Assembly: GCA_964017145.1 (NCBI GenBank)
Contig: OZ024846.1
Span: forward strand, 3,038,001-3,102,000
Direction of reading: 5' to 3'
Origin: Agrocybe praecox
Lineage: Eukaryota > Basidiomycota > Agaricomycetes > Agaricales > Agrocybaceae
DNA length: 64,000 bases
Shown here: positions 32,960 to 45,520 of the stretch, in pieces
Layout of the letters: each line of letters begins with the position of its first letter
Position numbering within the stretch: the stretch's first letter is position 1
The notes under the pieces: model-generated
The model's input: only the letters and a program-made list of their open reading frames with translations
Told to the model about the DNA's origin: nothing
The model's database searches: none
Program-made: the position numbers and the translations under genes

Positions 32960-35523
32960 TCAGGCCTCCATTCGTTCCAAGTATTGTGCTATGGCTCGAC
33001 GTGCTCGTCGGCTAAACGCCGGGAACATCATAGACACTGGTGCAAATGATTTGGTCTTGCATAGCTGTATGAGGGGGGTGTATCGTGCCGCAAATGGTAG
33101 GATCAGACATAGATTCTCCAGCATGACCATATAGTTAAACCAGCCCAAATAATTATCAGCGCCTGATCTTGAAGTGAGTCTGACCCAGTCAAAACATTTC
33201 AAGGCGTAAATGTCAAATTCTTCCCTATATCGCTTGGAGGTCAGATCCCCGTAGGTGACTCGGCTTGCCGTCTCTCCGAGGGGGTCCATCGCAATCACTG
33301 GTCGTTTTCCCAAGACGTGGGTTCCAACTTGCATGTGCCATCTCCATGGACGTGTTCTTCTTTTCTTCAAAGCCATCCATCCCAGTCGAAGATGTCTATT
33401 CGCCTCTTTTTTTGTTTGGGACATGTCACATAAAAAGTCCAAACAATAGGTGGCAGCCTTGGAAATTATTGTAGACCTCTCTGCATTGTCCAGGAGAGTC
33501 AAAAATGTACGATTGACCAATTGCAGAGATGAAAGCTCAGCAAGTAGACCTGTCAAGGGGTTGATATGCCGTTGGTAAAACCTGCGGCTATTCATAATAT
33601 AGCGCATAGCAAAGACGTAGTGGATGTTTTTTGAGCCTTCCATATGAAGTTCTCGCAGAGTATATTCCAAAAACGATCGAATAAATTGAGGTGCGAGACG
33701 TGCGAGGTCAACCATATTTGGATTTGGATGTTGATCCTGTAACTTCAGGGTTATTTTTCGAAACTTAAAATAAGGAAAAGGACTCGTACAAGCTTGGATA
33801 ACAGTTCCAATAGGAAACAGAGAAACACGTCATAAAAAAAAGACCCACCCCACGGACAGGAGGAAAGTAATTCGAGGAATGATTGCAATGGAACCAGCGC
33901 AACGGCGTCAACAAATTCCCGTTGAGATGAGGGTTTCCAGTCCTCTTTGTGTATATTATCACTAGTAGCAAGGATTCCCATGAAATGTGAGGTTTTGGGA
34001 AAGGACTGGCCTATAAATCCAATGAGAGAAAAAATGTTAACCTATCATATAATGACTGCTGAAATAATCGTTCACCTGAAAAGACTTGAACTACCCGCAC
34101 CATATGCCAGACTCTAGTATCAGTGCGATTTCTGTGCAGCTTTCCAGATCTACCAGCATCAAAAAGAAAATCTGAAAAGGATTTGTGGAGAAGGTATACA
34201 GAATTATAGGAAATGTTTTTGTAATAAAAAACCTGCACAAGGGATGAGAGATCAGTGAGAACTACTTGGACATCGCCAGCATCCATGTTTAGATATTTCT
34301 CTATATCAGAAAGCAAGCTATATCCATAGATGGCCGGGTACGCCAATACATCAACGGCTAATATTGGATCGTCCGTCATCAATATAATGTGCGTATAGAG
34401 GGCATCAAGCTCTGCAAATGGAAGATCTTCGAATGGCGGTCGAACCCCCAACGCTGCCTCGAGTCGTTGATGTGGGCGGTGCCGACTGGATTCCAGGTAT
34501 CGCATTATCGTGGCAGCGAAGATAAACTGACCCGATGCTTTAACTATTATCGTCTTGATGCTCTCCTGGGATGGCCAGGACTCGGGAATCAACGCTCTTA
34601 GGTTGTGGCTTTGTCGGATTTCGGCGAAGCGGTCCGTTAAATATAATCGAATGTCCTCGTTGGGTAAATATTCATTTCCTAGGAACATTTTGCAGACGAC
34701 TGGACTCACCCTTGGAGTATCCAAAGTGTTAGTGATTTGGCTCTCTGGACGACTGCATATCATGACGCGAATGGATATGCGTGAGGTGGTGACAACAAAA
34801 AGCAGAGATTCCAGGATATCGCGTTGACTGTCCTTGTCTAGGCACTCATCGAGCCCATCTATCACGATCAGACGTGGCACTTTCCGACGCTCATTGGCGC
34901 CCACCGCAGATAGAGGTTTGATAACGAGCGACGACAATTGGGTTCGTAGGGATTGTTTGAAAATCAGAGGGTTATGGTCAATGGAAGCCGATACCATGTT
35001 GCGTATGTCAGGGTTTGTAGCGCAGATTTGGTACGCGATTGTCGCCGCCAAAGACCCTGAATGGTTTCGTGTCGAGTCACCGGAGCTGAAGAAAAAACTG
35101 GCGAGGAGCGCTCCCTTTTCTGCACAGCGTTCACATATGGTCCTTCCAATTGCAGATTTTCCAGCGCCAGCTGCGCCACTGAGCCAAGTGATGTCCTTCC
35201 TCCGTATATCTTCCAGCCCCCCGTCCACCCAGTCCAAGATCGTTTCTATCACTGCAACGCGGGTACCCGGATGGCACTTGGGCGGATCGAATATGTGCCC
35301 CGAGTTGTGAAGCGCATTGGGCGCTACGGCATCCAAAAGTCTCTCGTATTATATGTATTATCCTTAGCTTCCATTCGAAGAATTTAGACAGAATTATGGG
35401 AGACATACACTTTGGCCCACTTTGAGAATATGTGTTATGAGTTTGAGAGACGAACGTCCCCCCGGTAAAAATCGCATGCGATAGTGCAGGGAAGGATGGT
35501 CCACCGAGTTGTGTTTTGTTCAT
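32960..35523 (-). CDS. NACHT5: NWD2-type NLR-like STAND protein with altered first splice site
   Basis: Exon 1 is 35523-35409 by comparison. The NACHT exon runs from about 35345 to 34076, then 34010-33790 and 33736-32960. Walker A GAAGAGKSA, Walker B LIVIDGLDEC, LLHKSFSDFLFDAGRSG and the C-terminal domain ending AIAQYLERMEA are all open. The usual intron 1 acceptor ('atacag' before GGATACGAG) is deleted, and an in-frame TAA lies just upstream of the remaining sequence. A rescue is possible with donor GTGTAT and acceptor 'gagag', which restores the frame into LLDAVAPN. Otherwise the NACHT part would lack its leader. It is therefore either active with an altered junction or a young pseudogene. 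Confidence 0.78.
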
Positions 35524-38129
35524 GAGTAAAATAGAATGCTAAATATTTCAAATTAATATGGGATCTTGAGCACGGTGAACGAGAATTAAAGGCAGGATGT
35601 CTGGTAGGGTGTTAGTTTATTGGCTAGTTGTGCAACGTTGCAACCTCTCCCGGACCGCTATAGGCCTCGTGTACATAATATTGACATAGGTATTTGAGCG
35701 GAGATTTTTTGCCGTCTCTCGGCAGTCCCTACATAGTCTGAGTCTAACGTGTATACTTACTTATACGAGTATTTTGATAGATCTATTTTAACCTGGGGGG
35801 AGCACACAAAGTTTAAGGATTCTGACCAGCAAGGCCTTCAAAAAATAAGCCGGCTCGGCCAGCAAAGGGTGGCGAGGGAATTGGAAAGAAATTGCAGCGC
35901 TGCCGTATACCGTAAAGGTGAGTTAGTTCATGATATAGCACGAAAACATGACGAAAACGTCAAGATAACTAACCACTCGGATACGAAATTCAAGGGATCA
36001 TCGTATCATTATGTAGCAAAAAAAGTGAATCCTGGAGAATCCGTATAGATGTCTACTCGGATATGATATACCAGGGATCGTTGAACAATTGGCCACCGAT
36101 CATCGATCATGATTCATGAACTTTCGCGGAAGTCCAGAATTCCGGACCTCATTAGGAAAATTGGTTTATCAAAGGTAGAAGGAGAAAACCCTTCATTCTT
36201 CAGGCCGAAGATATTGATGGCACTTTGATACTGAACTAAAAACTTTAGCCGGTGAGTGCTGGCCTTGATACCATCTATTCGAGCAGCAGAAAGGTCATAG
36301 TAGAGCCTCATAACAAGAAGATCCTTTCGACGTTAATACTTGCACATGAAAGTCGTCTAATACTGCAATAATATGGAGGTAAATGCCGTATGTAGTGTTT
36401 CATACAGTGCTAAATATTGGATTAATGTGGTAGGGCATGCGGGAGCACAAAGGGGAATAGGCGATACGAGTAGGGCCTTAGAAACTGAATAGAGCCCATG
36501 TTGGATAGCGCGTAGCAAAGGCGACCCAAAAAAACGGCGGTTGGTCTAATCACATTCTACCTGTATAGACGCGAGACGTAGAATAATCGAAATAGTGTGG
36601 GGCCCGAAGGCAGCGAATAGCCTGCTACCCTCTGCTACCATCTAAGGGCTACGCTATCTGATGATGGTTTAAATGATATGATAGCATTGTATTTGTGAAA
36701 ACGTGAGGTGCGCGTAAGCCATCGACTAACGGGAATATCGGGAATAGCCGCCCGTAGCAGGAAGAACGGGAGTAGCAGGCACAACAGGCACAGAGAGGAT
36801 AGAGAGGATAGCAAGAATAGTAAGGAAAATCGCAAGAATAGCGCATCACGTAGTGCAAAATAGATATCAGTGATGGTCAGTGGATGGATGCCCGTTTCCA
36901 CATATGATTAGCACGTCATATTTGACGTCATAGCCCAGCCAAGCGTATTTTCGATGGAGTTTCCTGGAAAAGAGAGAGAACAAAAAAGAGAGGTTGTTGA
37001 CAGTATAGCAGTCCATGAAAAAGAAAGCTTTCTCAAGCTCCCAGCTCGAGGTGATGATTGGGTGATGATCGATGATGGTTCGTACGTGGAACGGGTGTCA
37101 CGCATCACCATCAGTTCACCGACACGGCGCACACGGCGGGCGCCGGCACCTGAATATCTGAAACAAGGCATGCGCCTCGCTTCGTTCCGCACCAAAAATA
37201 CAAATAATTGGAGAGCATATGGCAAGGAGGAATTAGAGCATCGCCGTAAAGTGTAGGCATCAAAATGATACAAGAAAAGGATGATGACACTGAAAAGGCA
37301 TGATAATGTCTGTAAACCAGATCCAAACTTGGTGAGGTAAAATGGAGAGATGGAGGATAAAGGATGGAATATGGTGAGAGCAATAAAAAATACGTCGTCG
37401 AAATGAGAAAATGAGCGAAAAGAACAATAAGAGGTCGCATGTATTTAATACCTGTTTGTTTGAAATACAACCGACATCCAGGTAATCAGTTTGCGGGATT
37501 TTTCTCTACCTCGCGATCATTCTTACCTTGATGAACTTCAAGATTCTGGTCAAGATTACTTGAAACTAATCAAGCCTGATTAGATTGCGAATGCCTAGAC
37601 GGCCTACCCAGCATGATCGTGCTATTTGGCATTTTCCGACATGCCGCTTGACGCATTTTCTGTCACCAAGCACAGCTTTGATCGGCTATTTATGCATGCT
37701 CGACCTGTGGTAGCTGAATGCCCCTATACCCATATCACTACTTGATGTGTATGTTGTTGCATTATTGATAAGTATGTTTCCAAGCAATCGGATTGACCAT
37801 CGAACGACCTGTGTATTGGGTATTCCTTTTTGGATGAAAGACGTTCCACCACTTTTATCACATCAAACTCAACACAGCTGGCCTGCAATCGTTTAAATAC
37901 ATGACTCATAGACTTTGAAAGAGCTTCCGCATAACCCTGCTAACATTCCCCTCCGTCCGACCTTTTTTTCTCTTCTTGATTTATCACCTTTTTCAACCTA
38001 ACACTCGATCTCCACTGGGAGACAGTTGCTGTCGAGTATTTCAGCTTCTGACGAGACTCTCTATACTCCTCAAGTTCTACTTCCAACAGAATCACACTAC
38101 GCCACGATATGCTGTGGTCGCCTCGTCTC
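35524..38129. other. Region upstream of NACHT5, paralogous to 26910-28000
   Basis: Colinear with the NACHT4 upstream region as listed there. It includes an exon-like remnant at 35830-35922 (LGQQRVARELERN, then a GTGAGT donor), AGAATAGC-type microsatellite at 36715-36845, and the ORF at 36954-37256. 37750-38129 shows no support for a gene. Confidence 0.5.
36954..37256 (+). CDS. Hypothetical coding fragment, unknown
   Basis: An open frame of 100 residues with protein-like composition: charged EFPGKEREQKREVVDSIAV, then PARGDDWVMIDDGSYVERVS. Upstream on the same strand, 35830-35922 has an exon-like segment with a splice donor, so this may be the 3' exon of a gene whose other copy at 27034-27700 is decayed. 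No family is recognised and the start is arbitrary. Confidence 0.35.
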   Translation: MEFPGKEREQKREVVDSIAVHEKESFLKLPARGDDWVMIDDGSYVERVSRITISSPTRRTRRAPAPEYLKQGMRLASFRTKNTNNWRAYGKEELEHRRKV

Positions 38130-39838
38130 ATGTCACTAGCTACACCGTCATTTATATTTAATGTATCTTCGCTATTGACAATACGCGAGCCCTCATTCGA
38201 GATTTCTTTTCCCGCGGTAGATGGCTCTATTACTCTCGATACGTAAGATCTCAACCATCGATCAGAAATTATCCTCGCTAAATCTGGGACAGCGCTCATC
38301 CTCAGGTAAGCGTAAAATTAACCCGGCTTTATTACCGAGGTATACGGACATATTTTGGGACTTATCGCACCGAAAAGCTTCTAGCATTGCTTTTTATGAC
38401 GTTCTTACATGGTATACTCACAGTTCAAGTGCGTAAGTAATATTCAATATCCATGTTGATTTCTCATACTCACAGCTACAATCTCTCTCTCTAGTCCTCT
38501 ACTGCCTTTCGTTTCCAACCGAACGCGTCTACCTAAAATGCCTCGTATATATCGTATACACGTTGGAATCAACACAAACTACCATAGTTTGCCACCAGCT
38601 ATATCTTATCTTTGTGGAGATGTTCCTCGCTGAATACTCTATAAACATCCCTGGTATTCCCTCCAATGTAGTCCCTGCATCTCAAGAGTGTCGCCTATTC
38701 GAGGTCAGCACCAATATTATTTCCCGTATCTGAGATATTTAAAGTAGCAAAACCGCGGCTAGATCCCTGTGACCAGTAATCCGCTCGATATAATCGGCCA
38801 ATCCTGGATAGGGACCCTGCTCCTTGGCTCTATTGGTACATAGGTACTATTTATATATCTTGGGAGTAAGGACTGACCTGCTGACCACAGTGGCTTTCTT
38901 CGTGCAATCCTTATACGCATACAGAATATACAGATTTGGTAGCTCATTGGACGCTTGCGCACTTGCGAAGAGGCCCATAATTATCGCGGTTGTCACAGTG
39001 ATCTTATTGGTGAGTGCGATGCTTTTATTCCCTTTCCCACGTGTTTTTTGAACAGATCGTAACGATACGTGTTTATCTTAAGTTATCGGCCGTTCAGTGT
39101 ATCTCAGGTATCATGTATAGCATTGACGTGCACATATCAGGGTACTTTAGCCAGGGTATAAGTAGCCGCTCACGGACCGCAGCTCGTGTATGTTTGTTTC
39201 ATCCGTTTTAAAGCTCTCGACGGATCTCACTCGTTAGGTTTTAGATTTGGAATGGAGGAGGAGTTCTATGTGATTCTATCATAGCGGTGACTATGACGTA
39301 CCTGGTGAGTCTGTCATTTTTGCGCACACAGCAACGCCCTTGACAGAGGCTATATGACCGTATCTCTCAGTTATACAAGTCCTTGCCTATGGGCTTTAAA
39401 TCAATGCAAAGACTGATTGAGAGGTTAATAAGGCTCACGATTGAGACAGGGACGTGGACAGGTATGTGGGTCCAATGTTACTCAGTGAAGCTGCGTCAAT
39501 ATTAATTTCTACTTATGATCATTGATACTCCTTGAATTTTTGTGTATGCTTTACCAGTCATCATCGCAACGATTAACCTACTCAGCGTTAACTTACCCGA
39601 AGGCCACATAACGTTTTATCAGTTACTTTTGTCGATTACTTCGACCGGCATATTATCCAAGGTGTATTCGATTTCGATGCTGGCATTACTGAACAGTAGG
39701 GCGGAACTTTCTTCAGATAGCGATCAGACTGAGGAGGAAAGTATTCCATGGAACAATCTAGAGTGGCTCGACACTCCCGAGGATGAAGTTGTCGCCACTA
39801 CGCTCGGCGCGAGCGAGGACATAGGGGCATTACCTTGA
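38130..39838 (+). CDS. DUF6534 membrane protein (gene D)
   Basis: Family features appear in order: membrane segment LLALLFMTFLHGILTVQV, LLYCLSFPTERVYLKCLVY, VQSLYAYRIYRFG, IWNGGGVLCDSIIAVTMTYL, RLIERLIRLTIETGTW and the last exon with ITFYQLLLSITSTGILSKVY. The first exons resolve well: 38130-38242, a 13-nt microexon 38293-38305, then 38378-38432 and 38495 onward. The junction after FVEMFLAEYS (about 38640-38790) is unclear, since the intact copies have one uninterrupted exon there. The start ATG at 38130 gives a longer N-terminus than genes A-C but fits the microexon phase. Confidence 0.7.
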
Positions 39839-41675
39839 CGGTGGAGCAGTCCAGTATGCAGCTGTATGGCGTAGCTGGGCTCGGAAGCGTGTCGAGCAGC
39901 CTCGCACGATGGCAGTAATGGGCAAAGGATGATCTGGATTCGGCTATGTACGCGTCGGGGTCACATAGAGTCTGTACACGATCTAATCTAATCAGACCGG
40001 TTGCACTGCCACACCGGTTTTCATGTAACTTTACATCCAAACTTGCTGAGCCAAGTCCCCTTTGATAAGATGGCAGGCACCGAGTCGTTAAGCTACCTTG
40101 ATTGGGCTATTCCATTTGACCTTTCATGTGAATCTACAATTCACCAGACTCGGACTCGGCAATCGCTGTACAAATACCCTTACACTGTACACGGAAGGTG
40201 CAAAAATTCCGTCCGAGACAACCGGAATACCTTTCGACCCCGAGTATGCACCGAGAAGGTAGGATGATCTGTGGGATTTTTCAGGGCTGGATTGCCATCT
40301 CGGTGGGGATTGAGCCGGAAGTTGGCGTGCGTCGGAGTTTATGTCGGCACGTCACGCCGAATTGTCCAAACGCGTGACGTGTATTCGAGCTCGTCACATA
40401 GCTTGTTCTGCAACCACTACCATCCCGTTGATTCCACTATTGAACGCAACCCCAACCTGCAAATTTAGAGTACCAACGCAGTGCTCTGCTTTAGCTGATA
40501 AATGACGATGCAACGCGTGTTATGAGACAAGTCACAAGATGGGACGGCAATGGAGGGCTGGTATGACGACGCAAGTCGAGCATGAAAAAGAAACTGAACA
40601 AAGCACGAGTAAACACAGTCTGCGCGAGACGCTGGCACGCTCGCATATCCCGGTTTGTTGTCGTCCTGATTGACGGCGCACCATTTTTCTCTGTCCCTGT
40701 CTTCCACTGCCATATGTCCATATATATATTTGTACTTTTACTTCTCTTATTTTGTACCGAGCCAAGGTAAACATGTTAGCAGAAGTAGTAAAGCAATTTA
40801 TTATGAATAACAGACAGAAGTATAGACTATGTATGTATTGGAGAGAAAATAAAAGAAGTAAAAGGAACAAAGGAATAGACACGGTTTTTTTAAAAAATAT
40901 TGGTGCGCGAGCGGCGAGGACGACGACTCAAAACCCAGTGATGCAGGCGTGGCAGCGTCTCGCGCAACCTGTGTTGTGTTTAATCGTCCTTTGTTCACTC
41001 ACTTTCGCCTGTTCGTGGTGCCCCGTCATATCACCATATATATCAGGCCTCCATTGCCATCCCATCCTGTCCCAAAACACGCATTCATTCATTGGCCAAG
41101 GCGGCTCAGAGCGTTGGCATTCTGGATTTGGGGAATGGGGTTGCGTTCTATGGTTGAATAGACGTTGGACTTGTCGTCGTACTGTGGCCTGGGTGGGAGA
41201 GGGGGTAGATGGATGTGCATTGCAGCCAGCGGGATGGTGGTGGTTACAGAACCTGTTCGGTGTGACTTGCCGAGTCAAACTCGACTCACGGCAACTAGGT
41301 GCAATGCCACCGAGATGGCAACCCGGTCCTGAAGAATCACGTAGATCATCCCACTTTCACAGTATATACTCGCCAGAGAGGGCGGTCTGCTTTCAAGACA
41401 TGCTGAACATTAGCTTCGTGGGTCACGAGGTGTACTAGAGTCCCGGACAAGATAGGGCAGATGTATTCAATTTATTGACATGTTGTTCCAACTAGAACCG
41501 CCACCTGTCACTGACTAGCATATCTATGTATATATTTAAACGCGGGAGGATGAGGTGGATGAAAGAAGAATAAACCAATTAATCGTTTTGTTGAGCAAGG
41601 TATCACCATCCCTTCTCTATCAAGGAAATTTCCCGCTGAACGGGCTGCCGCGCTTCGACAATTCTAATTATCTGG
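39839..41675. other. Intergenic with a fold-back repeat
   Basis: No gene is supported. 39840-39960 is an inverted, diverged copy of 6924-7010. 40494-41110 is an imperfect inverted repeat, listed separately. Confidence 0.55.
40494..41110. repeat. Imperfect inverted repeat (fold-back element)
   Basis: The left arm 40494-40675 and right arm 40920-41110 are reverse complements at about 75%. For example 'gagacgctggcacgctcgc' pairs with 'gcgtggcagcgtctcgc', and 'gatgggacggcaatggaggg' pairs with 'cctccattgccatcccatc'. The loop of about 245 bp is AT-rich. It could be a MITE or a hairpin RNA source. Confidence 0.65.
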
Positions 41676-42832
41676 ATGGCGGAAGGCTCATTTGCGGGAC
41701 GCGAAATAGATAGGTAAGCTACATGAGCAAAGGTGCACCAATAAAAATGGCTGATGAATGTAATAATCAAAAGCGCGGGTCCACAGGTGAGTGTCTTTCT
41801 TGAATCCGTACGAGATTGTGGGGTTGTTTATAGTCTTCCAGCTCATCTCACTTCTGTGCATCGTTCTCACTCAGGGAATATTGACAGTACAAGTCTGTGA
41901 GTAGCGAATCATAAATTCTGTGTGAAGAAAGTAATCAGAAACCTGCCTTTCTTTTGTTCAATAGGGCTTTACTACCATTACGGCTTTCCAAAAGATCGAC
42001 TATACCTCAAATTCCTCGTGCATAGTGTCTTCATTCTAGAAACTGTGCAAACCATTATTGTAATTGATCAGTCTTATGTGACGTTTGTTCAGAAGTATTT
42101 GGACGTACCACGATCGAGTGTCCTCGATATGGTGGGGCTCTTACTAATGGATCTGGTACTTGACTGGCGGTATCGGTGAGTAGATGCAAATTTGTTCAAA
42201 AATATGGGCGTATATCTGATACTGAAAGCAAAGTAACACTTGCCGCGCAGTGGCTATATGCATATAGGATATATATGTTCGGGAAGGCTGTCAATGTCTT
42301 CCATTTCTCAGGAGCCTCCCTCTTGATAGGAGTGATTATTGTGGTGGTGCCTGTCTAAATTCCAAATTTTCAGCTGAACTGGATTTTTATGAAGTTGTCT
42401 GTTGTGCAATTTGTAGCAGCGGTTGTACTCACGCTGCAAGCTCATAAAATCGGACACTTTAGCCAACTTTTCAGCCTTCCAGTGAGGACCGCTGATGGGG
42501 TGGGTGCAGGTACCCATGTTACAGTGTACCGTATCTAATGGTACAGTGTGTACCTACAGTGTAGCGTATCTAATGGTGCCAGTGCGCACACTGGTGCACT
42601 CCAGCAGGGATTTCCATATCGGGATACGGCGAGATATAGTCTCGGCGAAATGGGGCAGTAGGATTGGGCAGTAGGGTAGGTGGGTAGTATAGGGGGTGTG
42701 GTATTGGTAGTAATGGGGTAGGGGTACCTGGAGAATCAGGTAATTGGGGGCTCGAAAAAGCGGTGGGGTAGGGTAGAAAAATTTCACCGTGGGGCGGCGA
42801 ATTTGGGGCGGCAACCAGGGGGGTAGGAAAGG

Positions 42833-43955
42833 GTGTATTTCAGTAGATATAGATGTATACTGTCCCGTGGAATGAATTAAAAATACATTTGTAGATGTAC
42901 AAAGCGGTCAAAAAAAGCGGTGAGGTAGGGTACAAAATGTTCACCATGGAGCGGCAAAGTTGGGTCGGCAACTAGAGGGATAGGAAAAGGTGTATTATAG
43001 TAGATATAGTTGTATACTGTACTGTAGAATAAATTAAAAATACATTTGTAGATATACAAAAGTGGCCCAAAAAAGCGGTGAAGTAGGGTACAAAAATGTT
43101 CACCGTGAAGCGGCGAAGTGGAGTCGGCAACCAGAGGGATAGGAAAAGGTGTATTATAGTAGATATAGTTGTATAATGTACCGTAGAATAAATTAAAAAT
43201 ACATTTGTAGTAGATGTACAAAAGTAGCCCAAAAAAGCGGTGAAGTAGGGTACAAAAATGTTCACCGTGAAGCGGCGAAGTGGAGTCGGCAACCAGAGGG
43301 ATAGGAAAAGGTGTATTACAGTAGATATAGTTGTATAATGTACCGTAGAATAAATTAAGAATACATTTGTAGTAGATGTACAAAGTGTCCAAAAAAAGCG
43401 CTGAGGTAAGATACAAAAATGTTCACCGTGAAGCGGCGAAGTGGAGTCGGCAACCAGAGGGATAGGGAAAGGTGTATTACAGTAGATATAGCTGTATAAT
43501 GTACCGTAGAATAAATTAAGAATACATTTGTAGTAGATGTACAAAAGTGTCCAAAAAAAGCGGTGAAATAAGGTACAAAAATGTTTACCATGAAGCGGTG
43601 AAGTGGGGTCGGCAACCAGAGGGATAGGAAAGGGTGTATTACAGTAGATATAGATGTATACTGTACCATAGAATAAATTAAAAATACATTTGTAGATGTA
43701 CAAAAGTGGTCAAAAAAAGCGGTGAGGTAAGGTACAAAGATGTTCACCGTTGAGCAGCGAAGTTGGGTCGGCAACCAGAGGGGTAGTAAAGGGTGTATTA
43801 CAATAGATATAGATGTATACTGTACCGTAGAATAAATTAAAAACACATTTGTAGTAGATGTGCAAAAGTAGCCAAAAAAAGCGATGAGGTACAGTACAAA
43901 AATGTTCACCGTGCAGCCGAAAAGTTGTGTCGGCAACCAGAGGGATATGAAATGG
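42833..43955. repeat. Left-arm tandem array, seven copies of a 160 bp unit
   Basis: The unit start 'gtgtatt' recurs at 42833, 42990, 43149, 43311, 43472, 43634 and 43793, with a partial copy at 43956. Each unit has 'gcggtgaagtagggtac', 'ttcaccgtgaagcgg' and 'gtcggcaacc'. Open frames across the array (LFLSLWLPT-type repeats on the minus strand) are by-products of the repeat and not genes. Confidence 0.9.
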
Positions 43956-44374
43956 TGTATGGCGGTCAAATAGGGTAAAAAATAAAAGCGACCAAAACTA
44001 GGACTATTTACCATTTGCGACCATATTTAAGCCCTAATTAGTATGCTCTATGTAGAATAAAAATTATGGTTGTTTTTCAAATTTTTGTCTGAAATTTCAG
44101 CGAAATGAGCGACATTTTTTTTAGGTGTGCACATAACTTGACTTAGGTCATGGAATATTTACATTATATGTCGGTATTCAATCCATTTGAGTCAGTATTT
44201 TATATTTGCGACACTAACTACTTGGGTGATATGCGACAGAAATATCAGGTGCGACACTAATTCTTACACGAGCCAGAAACATTTAGCGACACTATTTTCG
44301 TGTGTCAGATGGCGACCCAAAAATAGAGACCCCCTCTTTAGTGATTTATATTTGGATTATCCGAGATCTCCGAA

Positions 44375-44480
44375 CACCGTCGTCCCGTCGTCGCCTCGTG
44401 TCACGGTTAACTCAATAGAAGTCCGCACGCCGTCGTCCAAACGCCGTCGCCACCTTGTGTTACGGTGAGCTCAATAGAAG
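44375..44480. repeat. Two-copy tandem repeat of about 60 bp
   Basis: 'cgtcgcc', 'cttgtgt/ctcgtgt', 'cacggtt/tacggtg' and 'ctcaatagaagt' occur twice in the same order. It lies just inside the left end of the nested element. Confidence 0.6.
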
Positions 44481-44765
44481 TACTTGGGTGTATACAGGCA
44501 ATGCTTTCCTTAAAATTACGTGTCCATTTCCATCCTGACTGGCGCAACCAAAAGGTGTACTTGTACGATATCCGAAACCCGAGACTTGACAGAGAGAGGC
44601 ACAAGGATTACATGACAAACAACACATATATTATCCTCGAGGGCAGACTGCTAGGTAAGATAGAAAAAGAAAAGACATGACTAACTAGGCTGTATAATAG
44701 GCATTAAAAAGATCATATGTAAGGCCAAACACGACTAACTAGACAAATTGTGAGAGGGGAAAATG

Positions 44766-45281
44766 TTACGAGTTTGATGACGGGCTCAGGCAGGATGGTA
44801 TAGACGTCGAATTAACAAGGCACTGTCGGTATGCATGGTGATTATGCCCATGGGTCAAATCGGGGTTTAGGTGCTGCAGAAAATCCACAACGAGGAGATG
44901 ATTGAGGCACAAAAGAGGCGAACAAAGGAGAGGTTGAAGGGACTGCAGTGGAACATCCTTATTCATGATGATATCAAGGCTGGTCATGGCCGGATTTGGA
45001 TGTGAGGTGACTGAGGGTGATATTTCAGCAGTGTGGCTGGCACCTGGGTGACGACAATTTGCGCATTTATTATCCTTGCTTCGCAGGACAAGTTCACGAC
45101 AACCTTGTCGGCAGAGCTTCCCACTCTTGCAGGAGCCTCTACATATAAGTGCGGGGCCGCTATCCATCAGCTCATGCTCGTACAGACTGATGCAGCTGTT
45201 CGGGAAGCAATGCAGGCTGTGGGGAGCCCACCAGGCGTACGGCCGAAAAGAACAAAAATGACACCATTCGATGCTGTACAC
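44766..45281 (-). CDS. Cys-rich coding fragment next to the gap, unknown
   Basis: The open frame contains CRGSCKSGKLCRQGC followed by NKCANCRHPGASH, a spacing of Cys and His residues that could bind zinc. Such clusters occur in transposon-encoded DNA-binding domains, but no family is recognised. The 5' side runs toward the N gap, so any upstream coding part is hidden. It may be a chance frame. Confidence 0.25.
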   Translation of the reverse strand: MYSIEWCHFCSFRPYAWWAPHSLHCFPNSCISLYEHELMDSGPALICRGSCKSGKLCRQGCRELVLRSKDNKCANCRHPGASHTAEISPSVTSHPNPAMTSLDIIMNKDVPLQSLQPLLCSPLLCLNHLLVVDFLQHLNPDLTHGHNHHAYRQCLVNSTSIPSCLSPSSNS

Positions 45282-45320
45282 AACGCGCCGGAGTTATGCC
45301 GTGATGCCATCAAAAGCAAC

Positions 45321-45520
45321 NNNNNNNNNNNNNNNNNNNNNNNNNNNNNNNNNNNNNNNNNNNNNNNNNNNNNNNNNNNNNNNNNNNNNNNNNNNNNNNN
45401 NNNNNNNNNNNNNNNNNNNNNNNNNNNNNNNNNNNNNNNNNNNNNNNNNNNNNNNNNNNNNNNNNNNNNNNNNNNNNNNNNNNNNNNNNNNNNNNNNNNN
45501 NNNNNNNNNNNNNNNNNNNN
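45321..45520. other. Assembly gap (200 N)
   Basis: A run of exactly 200 N, typical of a scaffold join of unknown size. It lies inside the nested element, so the element's length and coding content are not known. Confidence 1.

Noticed and set aside
36635..36901. Minus-strand hydrophobic ORF rich in LFLLSSLSSLCLLCLL, seeming like a membrane protein; similar at 27377-27694.
   Set aside because: It is the complement of an AGAATAGC/AGGCAC-type microsatellite. The composition comes from the repeat.
40752..41438. A 228-codon plus-strand ORF.
   Set aside because: It crosses one arm and the loop of the fold-back repeat and has no protein-like pattern. The frame appears to be chance.
42877..44014. 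Long minus-strand ORFs (up to 243 codons) with repeated LFLSLWLPT and CTLLHRFFG phrases, and their plus-strand mates at 53746-54438.
   Set aside because: They are translations of the 160 bp tandem arrays of the transposon arms. The same phrases appear in several frames, so there is no selection for a protein.
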